In this document: piece after piece, positions 1 through 8,729 of the stretch
Position numbering within the stretch: position 1 is the first letter of the stretch
How the letters are laid out: every line of letters begins with the position of its first letter
DNA from: JBOGTC01 sp050692055
Lineage (GTDB): Bacteria; Chloroflexota; Limnocylindria; QHBO01
Reading direction: 5' to 3'
DNA length: 46,256 nt
Assembly (NCBI GenBank): GCA_050692055.1
Contig: JBOGTC010000037.1
Location: 1 to 46,256, forward strand
Position numbers and translations under genes: made by a program
Notes under the pieces: model-generated
The model's input: only the letters and a program-made list of their open reading frames with translations
Told to the model about the DNA's origin: nothing
Databases searched by the model: none

Positions 1-3000
1 TCTAGGTCACGCCAACGCTGGGCGGCCTCGCCGTATGCATGGTCGGCTGAGGGCGCACGTTCCAGGGCGCTCAAGCCGGCGCGCAGCGTCAGGAGCGAGG
101 CTTCCGCGTCACGCCCGGCCATCTGGAGCTGCGCGAGCCGCTCGAGCTCCGCTCGTACCGCGTGCGCATCCGCCATCCATAGGGCGGCGCGCGTGGCGAG
201 GGCCTGCTCGTTGAAGCGTTCCTCGCCCAGCGAGGCACCCGCTGCGGCGTGAGCCTCCAGGCGTGCGTCCGCAAGTCGTCCTTCAGAGAAGGCGTGCCAC
301 GCGCGTGCATGGTGGACGCTGGCGAGATCCTGCGGGTCGATGTCCGCGTCGAACGGCTCGAGGCCTTCGATCTCGCCCAGCGGCCGACGATCCCCGCGCA
401 GCACGTGGAGGATGCCGGCCACGGCCGCGAGGTCGATCCGGTAGGCGAGGGCGATCTGCCGGTCCTCCAGCTCCCGGTACGTGGCGAGCGCCCACTCCCA
501 ATCCCCGGTCTTGATGGCAGCGCTCAGGGCGACGCTGGTCAGCTGGATGGCCCAGTCCCCGAGCCCCATGACCGTCGCGAGCTCCAGCCCCTGGCGCGCG
601 GTGTCCAGCGTGAGCCGAGGGTCGTCGGAAACGGCCAGCCAGGCCAGGTTGTTGCGGGCCCGCAGCTCTGTCGTCAGCAGGCCATCCGACTCGGCGTCCT
701 CCACCGCGCGTCGCAGGTCGGCGAGCCCACCGTCGTGATCACCGGCGCGCACCCGTGCCGTGCCGCGGGTGACGAGCGCGTCAGCCGCGATCGCCGGCAG
801 GTCCAGGCCCTGCGCCGCGACGAGCGCCCGCTCCGCCCACTCGATGGCCTCTGTGTCGCTGCCCACCAGGAGCTTGGCGCGCGCCAGCTGGTCCATGAGC
901 TCCGCCTCGGCCGGCTCGGCCGCGAGCGGGCCCGTGTCCAGCATGGCCGACTGCAGCTCCGCCAGCGCGCGATCGTTCTGGTGCGCCATCAGGAGCAGGC
1001 TTGCCAGCTGAGCCTGCGCCCGTCGCGACTCCGGACGTTGTCCCGCAGCGGCTCTGAAGGCGACGAGCTCGCGCAGGTAGCGCTCGCCGATCTCGAACCG
1101 CGCCGCCGACCGGGCCGCCGCCGCAGCCTCTTCCCAGAGTGCGGCGCGCTCCTCCGGCTCGACCGTCATGGCGATCGCTCGCTCGAGGTTGCCGAGGGCA
1201 CGATCCGGAGCATGCATCGCCTGTGCGCGAGCAGCGGCGTGGCGCAGGACCGTTCGCGCGCGCCCGGCGATCGAGGGAGCCTCCGGATGTTGCGGATCGG
1301 TCTCGTGGGCGGCAGCCAGATGGCCGGCGATCGCCTCGATCATCTCTTCGTCCTCGAGCGACTCGAGGTATCGGGCCGCGGAGAGGTGCCGCTCACGGCG
1401 CTCCGTCCGCGAGATCGTGCGATAGGCGAGCTCACGCACGAGATCCTGGACGAAGTTGAGCTGCCCGAAGCCGGGCGATCGGCGCTCGTCGTCGAGGGTC
1501 AGCAGCTCGCGTCGCAGGAGCCCATTGACCTGGGCCCGCAGCGCGGAAGGAGCGATCCGCGCCACCGCCGCCAGCGCATCTGGATGAAACCTGGGGCCCA
1601 GCACTGCGGCTGCCATGAGCAGCGAGCGATCCGCCGGCGGAAGGGCGTCCACTCGGGCCGCGAGGATGCCGTGCAGGGAGTCGGGCACGTCGAACCGCTC
1701 GAGGGGCGCCGTCAGCCGGGTGCGCCCGTCGTCCCGGACGAGCTGGCCGCGGTCGACCAGCATCCGGACCACCTCCACGGCGTAGAGGGGGACGCCGCCT
1801 GCACGCTCAAGGATGTGTCGCACGGCCGGCGAGGGGAGCCCCGGGGCGCGGCCGTCCAGGAGCTGGCGCATTGCCTGGTCCGGAAGGCGGTCGAGGCGCA
1901 GGGCCGTGAAGCTTCTCAGGCCCACGCCCCAGCCCGGTCGGCGGTCGACCATCTCTGGCCGTGCCAGGCTCACGACCAGGATCGGATGATCGCGTCCCCA
2001 TTCGGCAAGGTGCTCGATGAAGTCGAGCAGGCCGGCATCGGCCCATTGGACATCCTCGAAGATGAGCACCGCCGGCGCGACGTCCGAGACGCGTTCGAAG
2101 AACCGGCGCCAGGCCGCGAAGAGCTCCTCGCGCTCGAACTCACGGTCTGGAGTCGCGTCGAGCAGCGCCGCGACCCGCGGCTCCATCCAGCCCCGCTCGT
2201 CAGGGTCGGGGACAAGCTCGCGCATCGTCGCGTCGAGCTGATGCCGCGCGTGCTCAGGGTCTGCACCCTCCTCGATGTGCGCTCGACGGCGCACCATCTC
2301 GCCCACCGCCGCGAATGCCAGTCCATCGCCATAGGCCGGCACTCTGCCGGTGTGCCACATCACGAGAGCCGGCAGGGCATCCAGGTGCCGATAGAACTCC
2401 CAGGCCAGCCGGCTCTTCCCAATGCCGGCGATCCCGATCACCGAAGCCAGCCGAGCGCGGCGGTCACGAACCACCGCTTCGAACAACCCGATCAGCTCAC
2501 GCAGCTCTCCGTCTCGACCGACGAACGGACCAGCGTGCGCCGACGCCTGTCCGCCCGACTCGGTCCGCACGCCAGTGGCCAGGAACGCGTCGACCGGACC
2601 GGCCTTTCCCTTGAGGCGCAGCGCGCCCGCTGGCTTCAGCGTGATAGCTGGGCCGAGTGCCTGTCGCGTCTCGGCGCTGACGAGGACGCCACCGGCCGGT
2701 GCCTCGGACTGCATGCGGGCCGCGACATTGACCACGTCACCCGAGATCATTCCCTGGCCGTCAGAGCCCACGCTGACTGCCGCCTCGCCGGTGGCCACCG
2801 CGGCGCGAGCGGAGAGCGCGGGCCCGAGCGGCGTGGCGCCCAGCCGGCCGACCATCGAGACGACCTCCAGCGCGGCCCGCACAGCCCGCTCGGGGTCATC
2901 CTCGTGCGCAACCGGCGCGCCCCACACGGCCACGACCGCATCACCGATGAACTTCTCGAGCGTGCCGCCATAAGTGGCGATCACGGATCGTGCCGACGTG

Positions 3001-3290
3001 AAGTAGCGCGACTGGATCGCGCGCACCTCTTCCGGATCGAGCGCCTCGGCGATGGGCGTGAAGTTCTCGAGGTCGACGAAGAGGACCGAGATTCGCCGTC
3101 GCTCCGCCGGCAGTTGGTCGACAGGCTCTTTCGTCGCGGAGGGGATGGCAGCGCCGCAGCTCGTGCAGAACTTGACACCGGGCGTGAGCAGCGCGCCGCA
3201 CGCCGGGCACGGGATGGTCACCTGACTGCCGCACTGCCCGCAGAAGCGCGCCTCTTCGGCATTGTCGGAGCCGCAGGCCGGACAGCGCAT
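1..3290 (-). CDS. Zinc-ribbon / class III cyclase / AAA ATPase / TPR regulator (3' end outside window)
   Basis: The reading frame is open from the ATG at 3290 to the left edge (about 1,096 codons), so the C-terminus is missing. The N-terminus has two CxxC zinc ribbons (Cys3/6/17/20 and Cys28/31/42/45). A class III nucleotidyl cyclase domain follows (about residues 65-240), with metal-binding Asp73 in FVDLENFT and Asp117 in FIGDAVVAVWG. Next is a BREX-free, STAND-like AAA ATPase with 'FVGRDGEL', Walker A GIAGIGKSRL and Walker B VLIFEDVQWAD. The rest is helical and TPR-like. Proteins of this build are common in Chloroflexota and Actinobacteria and are thought to act as cytoplasmic signal sensors; the ligand is unknown. 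Whether the cyclase makes cAMP or cGMP, or is active at all, cannot be told. No clear ribosome binding site is visible; the start is chosen because the first zinc-ribbon Cys is at residue 3. Confidence 0.9.
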   Translation of the reverse strand, partial: MRCPACGSDNAEEARFCGQCGSQVTIPCPACGALLTPGVKFCTSCGAAIPSATKEPVDQLPAERRRISVLFVDLENFTPIAEALDPEEVRAIQSRYFTSARSVIATYGGTLEKFIGDAVVAVWGAPVAHEDDPERAVRAALEVVSMVGRLGATPLGPALSARAAVATGEAAVSVGSDGQGMISGDVVNVAARMQSEAPAGGVLVSAETRQALGPAITLKPAGALRLKGKAGPVDAFLATGVRTESGGQASAHAGPFVGRDGELRELIGLFEAVVRDRRARLASVIGIAGIGKSRLAWEFYRHLDALPALVMWHTGRVPAYGDGLAFAAVGEMVRRRAHIEEGADPEHARHQLDATMRELVPDPDERGWMEPRVAALLDATPDREFEREELFAAWRRFFERVSDVAPAVLIFEDVQWADAGLLDFIEHLAEWGRDHPILVVSLARPEMVDRRPGWGVGLRSFTALRLDRLPDQAMRQLLDGRAPGLPSPAVRHILERAGGVPLYAVEVVRMLVDRGQLVRDDGRTRLTAPLERFDVPDSLHGILAARVDALPPADRSLLMAAAVLGPRFHPDALAAVARIAPSALRAQVNGLLRRELLTLDDERRSPGFGQLNFVQDLVRELAYRTISRTERRERHLSAARYLESLEDEEMIEAIAGHLAAAHETDPQHPEAPSIAGRARTVLRHAAARAQAMHAPDRALGNLERAIAMTVEPEERAALWEEAAAAARSAARFEIGERYLRELVAFRAAAGQRPESRRAQAQLASLLLMAHQNDRALAELQSAMLDTGPLAAEPAEAELMDQLARAKLLVGSDTEAIEWAERALVAAQGLDLPAIAADALVTRGTARVRAGDHDGGLADLRRAVEDAESDGLLTTELRARNNLAWLAVSDDPRLTLDTARQGLELATVMGLGDWAIQLTSVALSAAIKTGDWEWALATYRELEDRQIALAYRIDLAAVAGILHVLRGDRRPLGEIEGLEPFDADIDPQDLASVHHARAWHAFSEGRLADARLEAHAAAGASLGEERFNEQALATRAALWMADAHAVRAELERLAQLQMAGRDAEASLLTLRAGLSALERAPSADHAYGEAAQRWRDL

Positions 3291-3307
3291 CCGCAGGCAG
3301 TGGCGGC

Positions 3308-3772
3308 TCAGCGCGAGTCGCCGTCCTCCTGCTTATGGATCATCTGCCCGGCAGCGGCCCCGTCCTCGATGATGAGGGAGCGCATGATGTGCTTGGCCAG
3401 CGTCGCCTCGTGATTGATCACCAGCGTTGCGATCTTCGCATTCTCGCGCGGCATCCGCCGGACGCGTCCCTCGATGTCGTTGACCTGACCAGTCATGGCC
3501 AGGTGCGGCTTGTGGATGAAGTACTCAGCCTCGCGGTGGCTGCTCTTGAACTGGGCGTAGGTCACGCTGAATGGAGCACGGAGGAAAGCCCTGACGGCGG
3601 GGTCCTTCAGAGCCTCGTCGGTGAAGAGCTTCCTGTCGTTGAGGCGCACGAACGTGTTGAATCCCTTGGCGCGACCGTAGCCTGCGCTCTCGCCGCTCGG
3701 AAACTGCTCGTACAACGGCTCCTTGTACGATTGCCTACGGCTCTTATCGCCCATCTTGCCTCTGGTCGCCAT
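3308..3772 (-). CDS. Conserved-looking hypothetical protein, 154 aa
   Basis: I do not recognise this family. The protein begins MATRGKMGDKSRRQSYKEP and is hydrophilic, with no membrane segment or signal peptide. It has no cysteine and is rich in Lys, Arg and Glu. The start at 3772 is preferred over the ATG at 3781 because GGAG lies nine bases upstream of it. The frame continues upstream antisense to gltX, but that part has no start signal. It lies 17 bases downstream of the large cyclase/AAA gene's start and is read the same way, so the two may be co-transcribed. It is divergent from gltX, with a 93-base gap as shared promoter space. The codon pattern and normal amino-acid composition support a real gene, while the antisense frame across it reads poorly. 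Confidence 0.7.
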   Translation of the reverse strand: MATRGKMGDKSRRQSYKEPLYEQFPSGESAGYGRAKGFNTFVRLNDRKLFTDEALKDPAVRAFLRAPFSVTYAQFKSSHREAEYFIHKPHLAMTGQVNDIEGRVRRMPRENAKIATLVINHEATLAKHIMRSLIIEDGAAAGQMIHKQEDGDSR

Positions 3773-3865
3773 CGGTGCCATCTCCAATCGGTGCAGGCGG
3801 GGATCATATGCCCGCGTGTGCGGGCTGCCTAGGGTGTGGCAGCGCGCCTGCTGTAGGATCGGCCC

Positions 3866-5344
3866 ATGTCGATTCGGGTCCGCATGGCGCCGAGCCCCAC
3901 CGGGCCGCTGCACATTGGCACGGCGCGGACGAGCCTCTACAACTTCCTCGTCGCCCGCCACATGGGTGGCACGTACGTGCTGCGCATCGAGGACACCGAT
4001 GCCGCCCGCAGCACGGTCGAGTTCGAGCGCGACATCATCGAGGGCCTGCATTGGCTGGGCATCACCTGGGACGAGGGCCCGCAGGTCGCCGGCGGCGAGG
4101 ACACCGGTGAGCACGGCCCGTATCGGCAGAGCCAGCGAATGGAGCTGTACGCGCGCGAGGCGGATCGGCTGCTCGACTCCGGCGCCGCCTATCGGTGCTG
4201 GTGCGCCCCGGAGGAGCTGGAGGCGGTCCGCCGCGAGCAGGAGTCTCGCCGGGAGCCGCCGCGCTACAACCGACGCTGCCTCAGTTTGACCGATGCGGAG
4301 CGCGCCGCCTTCGAGGCCGAGGGCCGCCGGGCCGCCATCCGCTTCAGGGTCGAGGCCGAAACGATCCGCTTCGACGACCTGGTGCGCGGCGAGGTCGAGT
4401 TCGACAACACGCTGCTCGGCGACTTCGTCATCGTGCGTGCTGACGGCATGCCGCTGTACCACTTCACCGTGGTGGTCGACGACGAGGCGATGCACATCAC
4501 CCACGTCATCCGCGGCGAGGATCACCTGTCGAACACGCCGAAGCACATCGCACTGATCCGCGCGCTCGGCTACCGCGAGCCGCGCTTTGGGCACATCCCG
4601 CTCATCCTCATGGCAGATCGGTCCAAGATGAGCAAGCGCAAATCGCAGATGGCGATCAGCGCATACCGCGAGCAGGGCTACCTGCCGGAGACGCTCGTCA
4701 ACTTCCTTGCCTTCCTCGGCTGGTCACCCGGGACGGAGGAGGAGATCTTCACGCTCGACGAGCTGGCCGAGCGATTCGAGATCGGCAAGGTCCACAAGGG
4801 CGGCGCCATCTTCGACAAGGACCGATTGGATCACCTCAACGGCGTCTACATCCGCAACCTGACCGATGAGCAGCTGGCCCTCCGCCTGCGGCCGTTCGTT
4901 CCTGACGCGGTCGCGGACGAGGATCTGCTGCGGATCGTGCCGCTCGCCAAGGAGCGCCTGGTGCGGCTGAGCGACATCAACGAGCTGGCCGGCTTCGTCT
5001 GGGAGCTCGACGAGGTCGTGCGCTCCTGGTACGACGTTGAGCTGCTCTATCCCAAGAAGGGCGGGCCGCCCGAGACCGCCGATGCGCTCGAGCGGGCGCG
5101 CGATGCGCTTGCCGAGCTGACCGATGCTGACTTCGCGACCGATCTGCTCGAGCAGCGCTGCCGTGAGGCGGCCGAGGAGGCCGGGATGAAGCCCGGCGAC
5201 TTCTTCAAGCCGCTGCGGGTGGCGCTCACGGGCAGGGCCGTGTCGCCGCCGCTCTTCGCCTCGATGGAGCTGCTCGGCCGGGATCGAACGCTTGCCCGCC
5301 TCGAGGACGCGCTCGACAAGCTGCAGACCGGGAGCCTGGCGTGA
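3866..5344 (+). CDS. gltX: Glutamyl-tRNA synthetase
   Basis: Class I aminoacyl-tRNA synthetase that charges tRNA-Glu (and possibly tRNA-Gln, if a GatCAB amidotransferase is present elsewhere). The protein is 492 aa, the normal length. The HIGH-type motif is GPLHIGT (His16). The KMSKS-type motif is KMSKRK near residue 254, in SKMSKRKSQ. The GLNS/GLRS signature 'RIEDTD' is near residue 45. The C-terminal anticodon-binding half is intact. The stop overlaps the GTG of the next gene by four bases (GTGA), so the two are probably translationally coupled. Start ATG 3866 gives the canonical N-terminus MSIRVRMAPSPTG. Confidence 0.98.
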   Translation: MSIRVRMAPSPTGPLHIGTARTSLYNFLVARHMGGTYVLRIEDTDAARSTVEFERDIIEGLHWLGITWDEGPQVAGGEDTGEHGPYRQSQRMELYAREADRLLDSGAAYRCWCAPEELEAVRREQESRREPPRYNRRCLSLTDAERAAFEAEGRRAAIRFRVEAETIRFDDLVRGEVEFDNTLLGDFVIVRADGMPLYHFTVVVDDEAMHITHVIRGEDHLSNTPKHIALIRALGYREPRFGHIPLILMADRSKMSKRKSQMAISAYREQGYLPETLVNFLAFLGWSPGTEEEIFTLDELAERFEIGKVHKGGAIFDKDRLDHLNGVYIRNLTDEQLALRLRPFVPDAVADEDLLRIVPLAKERLVRLSDINELAGFVWELDEVVRSWYDVELLYPKKGGPPETADALERARDALAELTDADFATDLLEQRCREAAEEAGMKPGDFFKPLRVALTGRAVSPPLFASMELLGRDRTLARLEDALDKLQTGSLA

Positions 5345-6096
5345 CCGGCACGGGGCCGCAGCCCGGCGATCGGCCGCGGCGCCTCGACGAGCTTGCGCGG
5401 CAGGAGCTCATCGTGCCCATCCGCTCGTCTTCGGGCGAGCCACCCGATCCCGCCTCCGTCACGGTCGAGGCCATGCGCCACGGGACCGATGCCGACGGGG
5501 GCCGCTTCCTCGCCGCCTTCAGCTCGCCGGAGGTCTTCGCCGAGTTCGGGCCGCCCGGCAGCGACCATGTCAGCCTCGCGGCTCGCGACCTGTTCGAGCG
5601 CGCCGATGCGGCGCAGGAGCGCGTGGTGATCGATGCCGGCGCGCCGACACAGGTCGACCTGTCGGTCGCGGTGCTGCCCTTCCTGGCGGCCGGGATCGAC
5701 CCGAACAGCCCGGAGGCGATGCGCGCCCGACGGCCGATCGGCGAGCTGCCGCCGCTCGAGGCGCCGGAGGAGATCCCGGAGCCGTTCGCCTCCGAGGCGC
5801 GCCGCGCCCTCGAGGCGCTGCCGCAGGTCGAGCGCGCATGGATCCTCCGCGCCGGCACCGGCTGGACGGCGGGGATCCAGATGCACCCGGACGCGGTGCT
5901 CGGCGACTTCGATGCCGTTCGGAACGTGCTGCACGGGGTGGCTGCGGAGCACCTCGGCTCGCGTCGCGAGCTGGCGGTCACCGATCTCCGCGCGCCCTCG
6001 CTCCGCGATCAGTACGACGCCGTGGCAGCACCCTTCTGGGTCGTTCCGCGCGCCCGGCCCAAGGGCTTCCTCGCGCGCCTTCTCGGCTCCGACTGA
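5341..6096 (+). CDS. SseB-like protein (enhanced serine sensitivity family)
   Basis: 251 aa, GTG start overlapping the gltX stop. Two-part layout of the SseB family: an N-terminal domain (about residues 15-125) with 'GRFLAAFSSPEVFAEFG', which resembles the SseB 'aFTs...l..fg' segment, and a C-terminal domain (about 140-250) with 'VERAWILRAGTGWTAGIQM'. E. coli SseB is linked to serine sensitivity, but the molecular role of the family is not established. No signal peptide or membrane segment. The four-base overlap suggests co-expression with gltX, though the functional link is only inference. Downstream it converges on the alcohol dehydrogenase with a six-base gap. Confidence 0.8.
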   Translation: MTGTGPQPGDRPRRLDELARQELIVPIRSSSGEPPDPASVTVEAMRHGTDADGGRFLAAFSSPEVFAEFGPPGSDHVSLAARDLFERADAAQERVVIDAGAPTQVDLSVAVLPFLAAGIDPNSPEAMRARRPIGELPPLEAPEEIPEPFASEARRALEALPQVERAWILRAGTGWTAGIQMHPDAVLGDFDAVRNVLHGVAAEHLGSRRELAVTDLRAPSLRDQYDAVAAPFWVVPRARPKGFLARLLGSD

Positions 6097-6102
6097 CGCT
6101 TC

Positions 6103-7134
6103 TTACGGCACGAGGACGATCCGGCCGTCGACGGATCCGTTGCGAAGCCGATCGAGCGCCTCGCGGGCATCGGCCAGCGGCATGCGCTCGACCTTCCAGC
6201 GCAGACGCCCCGTTTGGGCGAGCGTGACGACGGCTCGCAGCTCATCGCATGAGCCCCACGCGGTGGTGGTCAGCCAGGCTTCGGCGCCTGGCCGCTCGAA
6301 TCCGAAGCCGATCTGTCCACCGGCTTCGCCGATGAGCATGATGAGCCCGTTCCGCCGAACGAGCCCGGCGGCAAGGCCCAGGGTGCCATCGGAGCCCACG
6401 AAGTCGAAGACGACGTCAGCCGAGCCGCCGAGTGCATCGGCGATCGAGTCGCGGTCGGCGCCGACGAGCGCCGCATCGGCTCCGAGCTCCAGGGCGGCGG
6501 TGGCCGGGCGCTCAGCTGCCTCGAGAATCACGGTTCGCAACGACTGGCCGCCGGGCATGGCGCGCAGATACTGGAGCGCGAACTGGCCGAGCGCCCCGGC
6601 GCCGATGACCAGCACGCGCGCACCGTCGACGAGCCATGGCGCGGACCGCTGAACGGCGCGATACGGAGTGACGCCGGCATCCGCCAGCGGTGCGGCGCTG
6701 ACCGGATCGAGGTCGCCCAGCGGCACCAGGTGGCGCGGATGGGGGACGAGCACTGCCTCGGCGTAGCCGCCATCGGCCTGGAAGCCGGGAGAACGGCCCT
6801 CCGCGCAGCGCTGTTCCGATCCAGAGCGACACTCACGGCACGCGCCGCAGCCCCAGCCGCCAAAGAGGACCACTGGATCGCCGAGATGCAGGTCCGCCTC
6901 GCGGAGGTGGGCCTCGGCCTCGGGTCCGGCCGCACCGACCCAGCCGCTCACTTCGTGACCCAGCGTCACGGGCAGCTCGACGCGCGGCTGCGTGCCATCG
7001 GCGATATGGAGATCGGTGCGGCACACGCCACAACCGGCCACCTGCAGGAGCACCTCGCTACCGCGCGGCTGGGGCGCGGGCGCCTCCTCGAGACGCAGCG
7101 GCTCGCCGACCGCGTGGAGCCTCGCGGCGCGCAT
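6103..7134 (-). CDS. Zinc-dependent alcohol dehydrogenase (MDR superfamily)
   Basis: 343 aa, full length for a medium-chain dehydrogenase. The catalytic zinc site is visible as GCGVCRTDLH (Cys and His) and 'LGHEVSGWVG'. The structural zinc site has four cysteines in CGACRECRSGSEQRC (C-x2-C-x2-C-x7-C). The Rossmann glycine motif is VIGAGALGQFALQ, followed by an acidic residue ('VILEAAERP') that favours NAD over NADP. It oxidises an alcohol or reduces an aldehyde; the substrate is not predictable. It lies 14 bases downstream of the redoxin-like gene on the same strand, so mutY, the redoxin-like gene and this gene may form one transcript. Confidence 0.92.
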   Translation of the reverse strand: MRAARLHAVGEPLRLEEAPAPQPRGSEVLLQVAGCGVCRTDLHIADGTQPRVELPVTLGHEVSGWVGAAGPEAEAHLREADLHLGDPVVLFGGWGCGACRECRSGSEQRCAEGRSPGFQADGGYAEAVLVPHPRHLVPLGDLDPVSAAPLADAGVTPYRAVQRSAPWLVDGARVLVIGAGALGQFALQYLRAMPGGQSLRTVILEAAERPATAALELGADAALVGADRDSIADALGGSADVVFDFVGSDGTLGLAAGLVRRNGLIMLIGEAGGQIGFGFERPGAEAWLTTTAWGSCDELRAVVTLAQTGRLRWKVERMPLADAREALDRLRNGSVDGRIVLVP

Positions 7135-7148
7135 CGAATCCTGTCCGG

Positions 7149-7685
7149 TCAGGAGCCGGAGCTCGGTTCCTCGGTCGGCGCTGTTGCGGCCGGCACGGGC
7201 GGCATCGGCTCGGAGAGCGCCTGCATGAGGCCGTCGACCAGGGACTCCGGGTCGATCTTCTCGATGATGGCGCGCACCTCGCCGTCGCGATCCGCGGCGA
7301 TGGCCACCGGGCGGGCGACGTTGACGTTCGCCTCCTTGGCCACGGTCGATATGCCGAGCAGCTCCACGGCGCTCCGGCGCTCGTCGCTGAAGAGGAGGAA
7401 GGGCAGCTTCGTCTGCGCCACGAAATCGGCCTGCTGCTGCTCCGAGTCACAGCTGACGCCGACCACCACGATCCCCGCCTCGCGCAGTCGATCATGGCCT
7501 TCGGCCAGCGCCTCGACCGCCTTCAGACCCTTGCGCCGCGCGGCCGCCTGCAGCGTCGGCGCGCCGAAGAACAGGAACGCCACCGGCTGCTTCGTGACGA
7601 AGCTGCGCAGGTTGAGGAGGAATCCGTCGCTGGCCCGCAGGCCCACCGAGGGCAGCTGGTCGCCAGCCTTGACCGTCATGCTCAT
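7149..7685 (-). CDS. Redoxin-domain (AhpC/TSA-like) protein lacking the peroxidatic cysteine
   Basis: 178 aa with a thioredoxin-like fold signature: 'VKAGDQLPSVGLRASDGFLLNLRSF' at the N-terminus and 'GIVVVGVSCDSEQQQADFV' in the middle, as in peroxiredoxins. In the usual peroxidatic position (TPGCT in bacterioferritin comigratory proteins) it reads FFGAPTLQAAARRKG, with no Cys. The only cysteine is Cys79, in the VSCDS segment. A classical peroxidase activity is therefore unlikely. The C-terminal tail is Pro/Ala-rich. ATG 7685 overlaps the mutY stop by four bases (ATGA), so it is probably translated after mutY. A second ATG at 7679 is possible. Confidence 0.8.
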   Translation of the reverse strand: MSMTVKAGDQLPSVGLRASDGFLLNLRSFVTKQPVAFLFFGAPTLQAAARRKGLKAVEALAEGHDRLREAGIVVVGVSCDSEQQQADFVAQTKLPFLLFSDERRSAVELLGISTVAKEANVNVARPVAIAADRDGEVRAIIEKIDPESLVDGLMQALSEPMPPVPAATAPTEEPSSGS

Positions 7686-8623
7686 GCATCGATTCTAGCC
7701 GCCCCCAGCCGCAGCCGATCAGGCCCAGGCCGATGCAGCAGCTCGTCGCGCTCGAGCCCGGCGACGATGCGCCGGAACGTCGCGGCATCGGGCGCCGGAC
7801 CAATGGCTGCCGCAACACCGTCCAGCGCAGCTCGCGCTGCGCCATCCTCGAGCTCATGGCCGGTGGTGCCGGCGAGCGCCCGCAGCAACGCTCCGCGGTA
7901 TGCGCGATCCGACGCTCGATACGCCGCCTGGCGCGGCACGTTGACCCGCGCGGCATTGTGGCGCGACAGGCAGCCTCGGGCGACGGGACAGGTCTCGCAA
8001 CGTGGGCGGCGCGCGGTGCAGACTCGGGCGCCGAACTCCATGGCCGCGTGCGTCCAGGCCGCGGCCTCCTGTGCGTCCCGGGCGTCGCCCGCCAGGTCAT
8101 CCGCGAGCGCCTGGAGTGCCTGCGCCGTGTCGGCGGCTCCGAACCGGCGAAGCAGCCAGCGCCGGACGTTCGTGTCCACGACGCCGACCGACTGCCCGAA
8201 CGCCAGGCTGGCGAGGGCGCGCGCCGTGTACGGTCCGACGCCGGGGAGCCGTTGGAGGCCCGAGATATCGCCCGGCCATCCATTCGTGGCGACGTGCCGC
8301 GCGACCCGCTGCAGGGCCAGGGCGCGACGGTTGTAGCCGAGCCCGCTCCATTCCGCGAGGACCTCCGCCGGGTCGGCCCCTGCCAGCGAGGCAGCCGTCG
8401 GGAATCGGTGCATGAAGCGCGGGAAGCGCTCGGCGATCCGGCTCGCCTGGGTCTGCTGCAGCATGACCTCGCTGACCAGCACGGCGTAGGGATCGCGCGT
8501 TCCGCGCCAGGGAAAGTCGCGGTGCTCGCGCGCGTACCAGCCCAGGAGCGCGGCGCGGATGGAGCGCGGGCCGGCGGGTCCGGTCCAGTGTGCGGGCGTC
8601 TTGCACACTACTGCAACGGCCAT
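7682..8623 (-). CDS. mutY: A/G-specific adenine glycosylase, short form without NUDIX domain
   Basis: 313 aa from ATG 8623. It removes adenine mispaired with 8-oxoguanine in DNA. Visible motifs are SEVMLQQTQ with catalytic Glu52, the helix-hairpin-helix LPGVGPYTA near residue 127, catalytic Asp150 in GVVDTNVRR, and the 4Fe-4S loop C202-x6-C209-x2-C212-x5-C218. The roughly 90 residues after the cluster do not show the NUDIX-like domain that recognises 8-oxoG in E. coli MutY. They look like a small helical module (YRGALLRALAG... GLERDELL), as in many actinobacterial proteins. The frame is open upstream to 8731, but that would overlap the divergent HAD gene and adds low-complexity sequence, so it is rejected. 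Confidence 0.92.
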   Translation of the reverse strand: MAVAVVCKTPAHWTGPAGPRSIRAALLGWYAREHRDFPWRGTRDPYAVLVSEVMLQQTQASRIAERFPRFMHRFPTAASLAGADPAEVLAEWSGLGYNRRALALQRVARHVATNGWPGDISGLQRLPGVGPYTARALASLAFGQSVGVVDTNVRRWLLRRFGAADTAQALQALADDLAGDARDAQEAAAWTHAAMEFGARVCTARRPRCETCPVARGCLSRHNAARVNVPRQAAYRASDRAYRGALLRALAGTTGHELEDGAARAALDGVAAAIGPAPDAATFRRIVAGLERDELLHRPGPDRLRLGAARIDA

Positions 8624-8729
8624 GACGCAGAGCCTAGCGCGGCCGACTCCCTCCGAACGTGCCGAGGGGGCATGTAACGACGAAGGAGCCTGCAACGCGC
8701 CCTGCATCGGTGCGCTACCGTTGCGGACC

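Noticed and set aside
249..3413. Long plus-strand open frame of 1,054 codons
   Set aside because: It is antisense to the cyclase/AAA/TPR gene. The minus frame has zinc-ribbon, cyclase and Walker motifs; the plus frame is Arg/Gly-rich with no motif.
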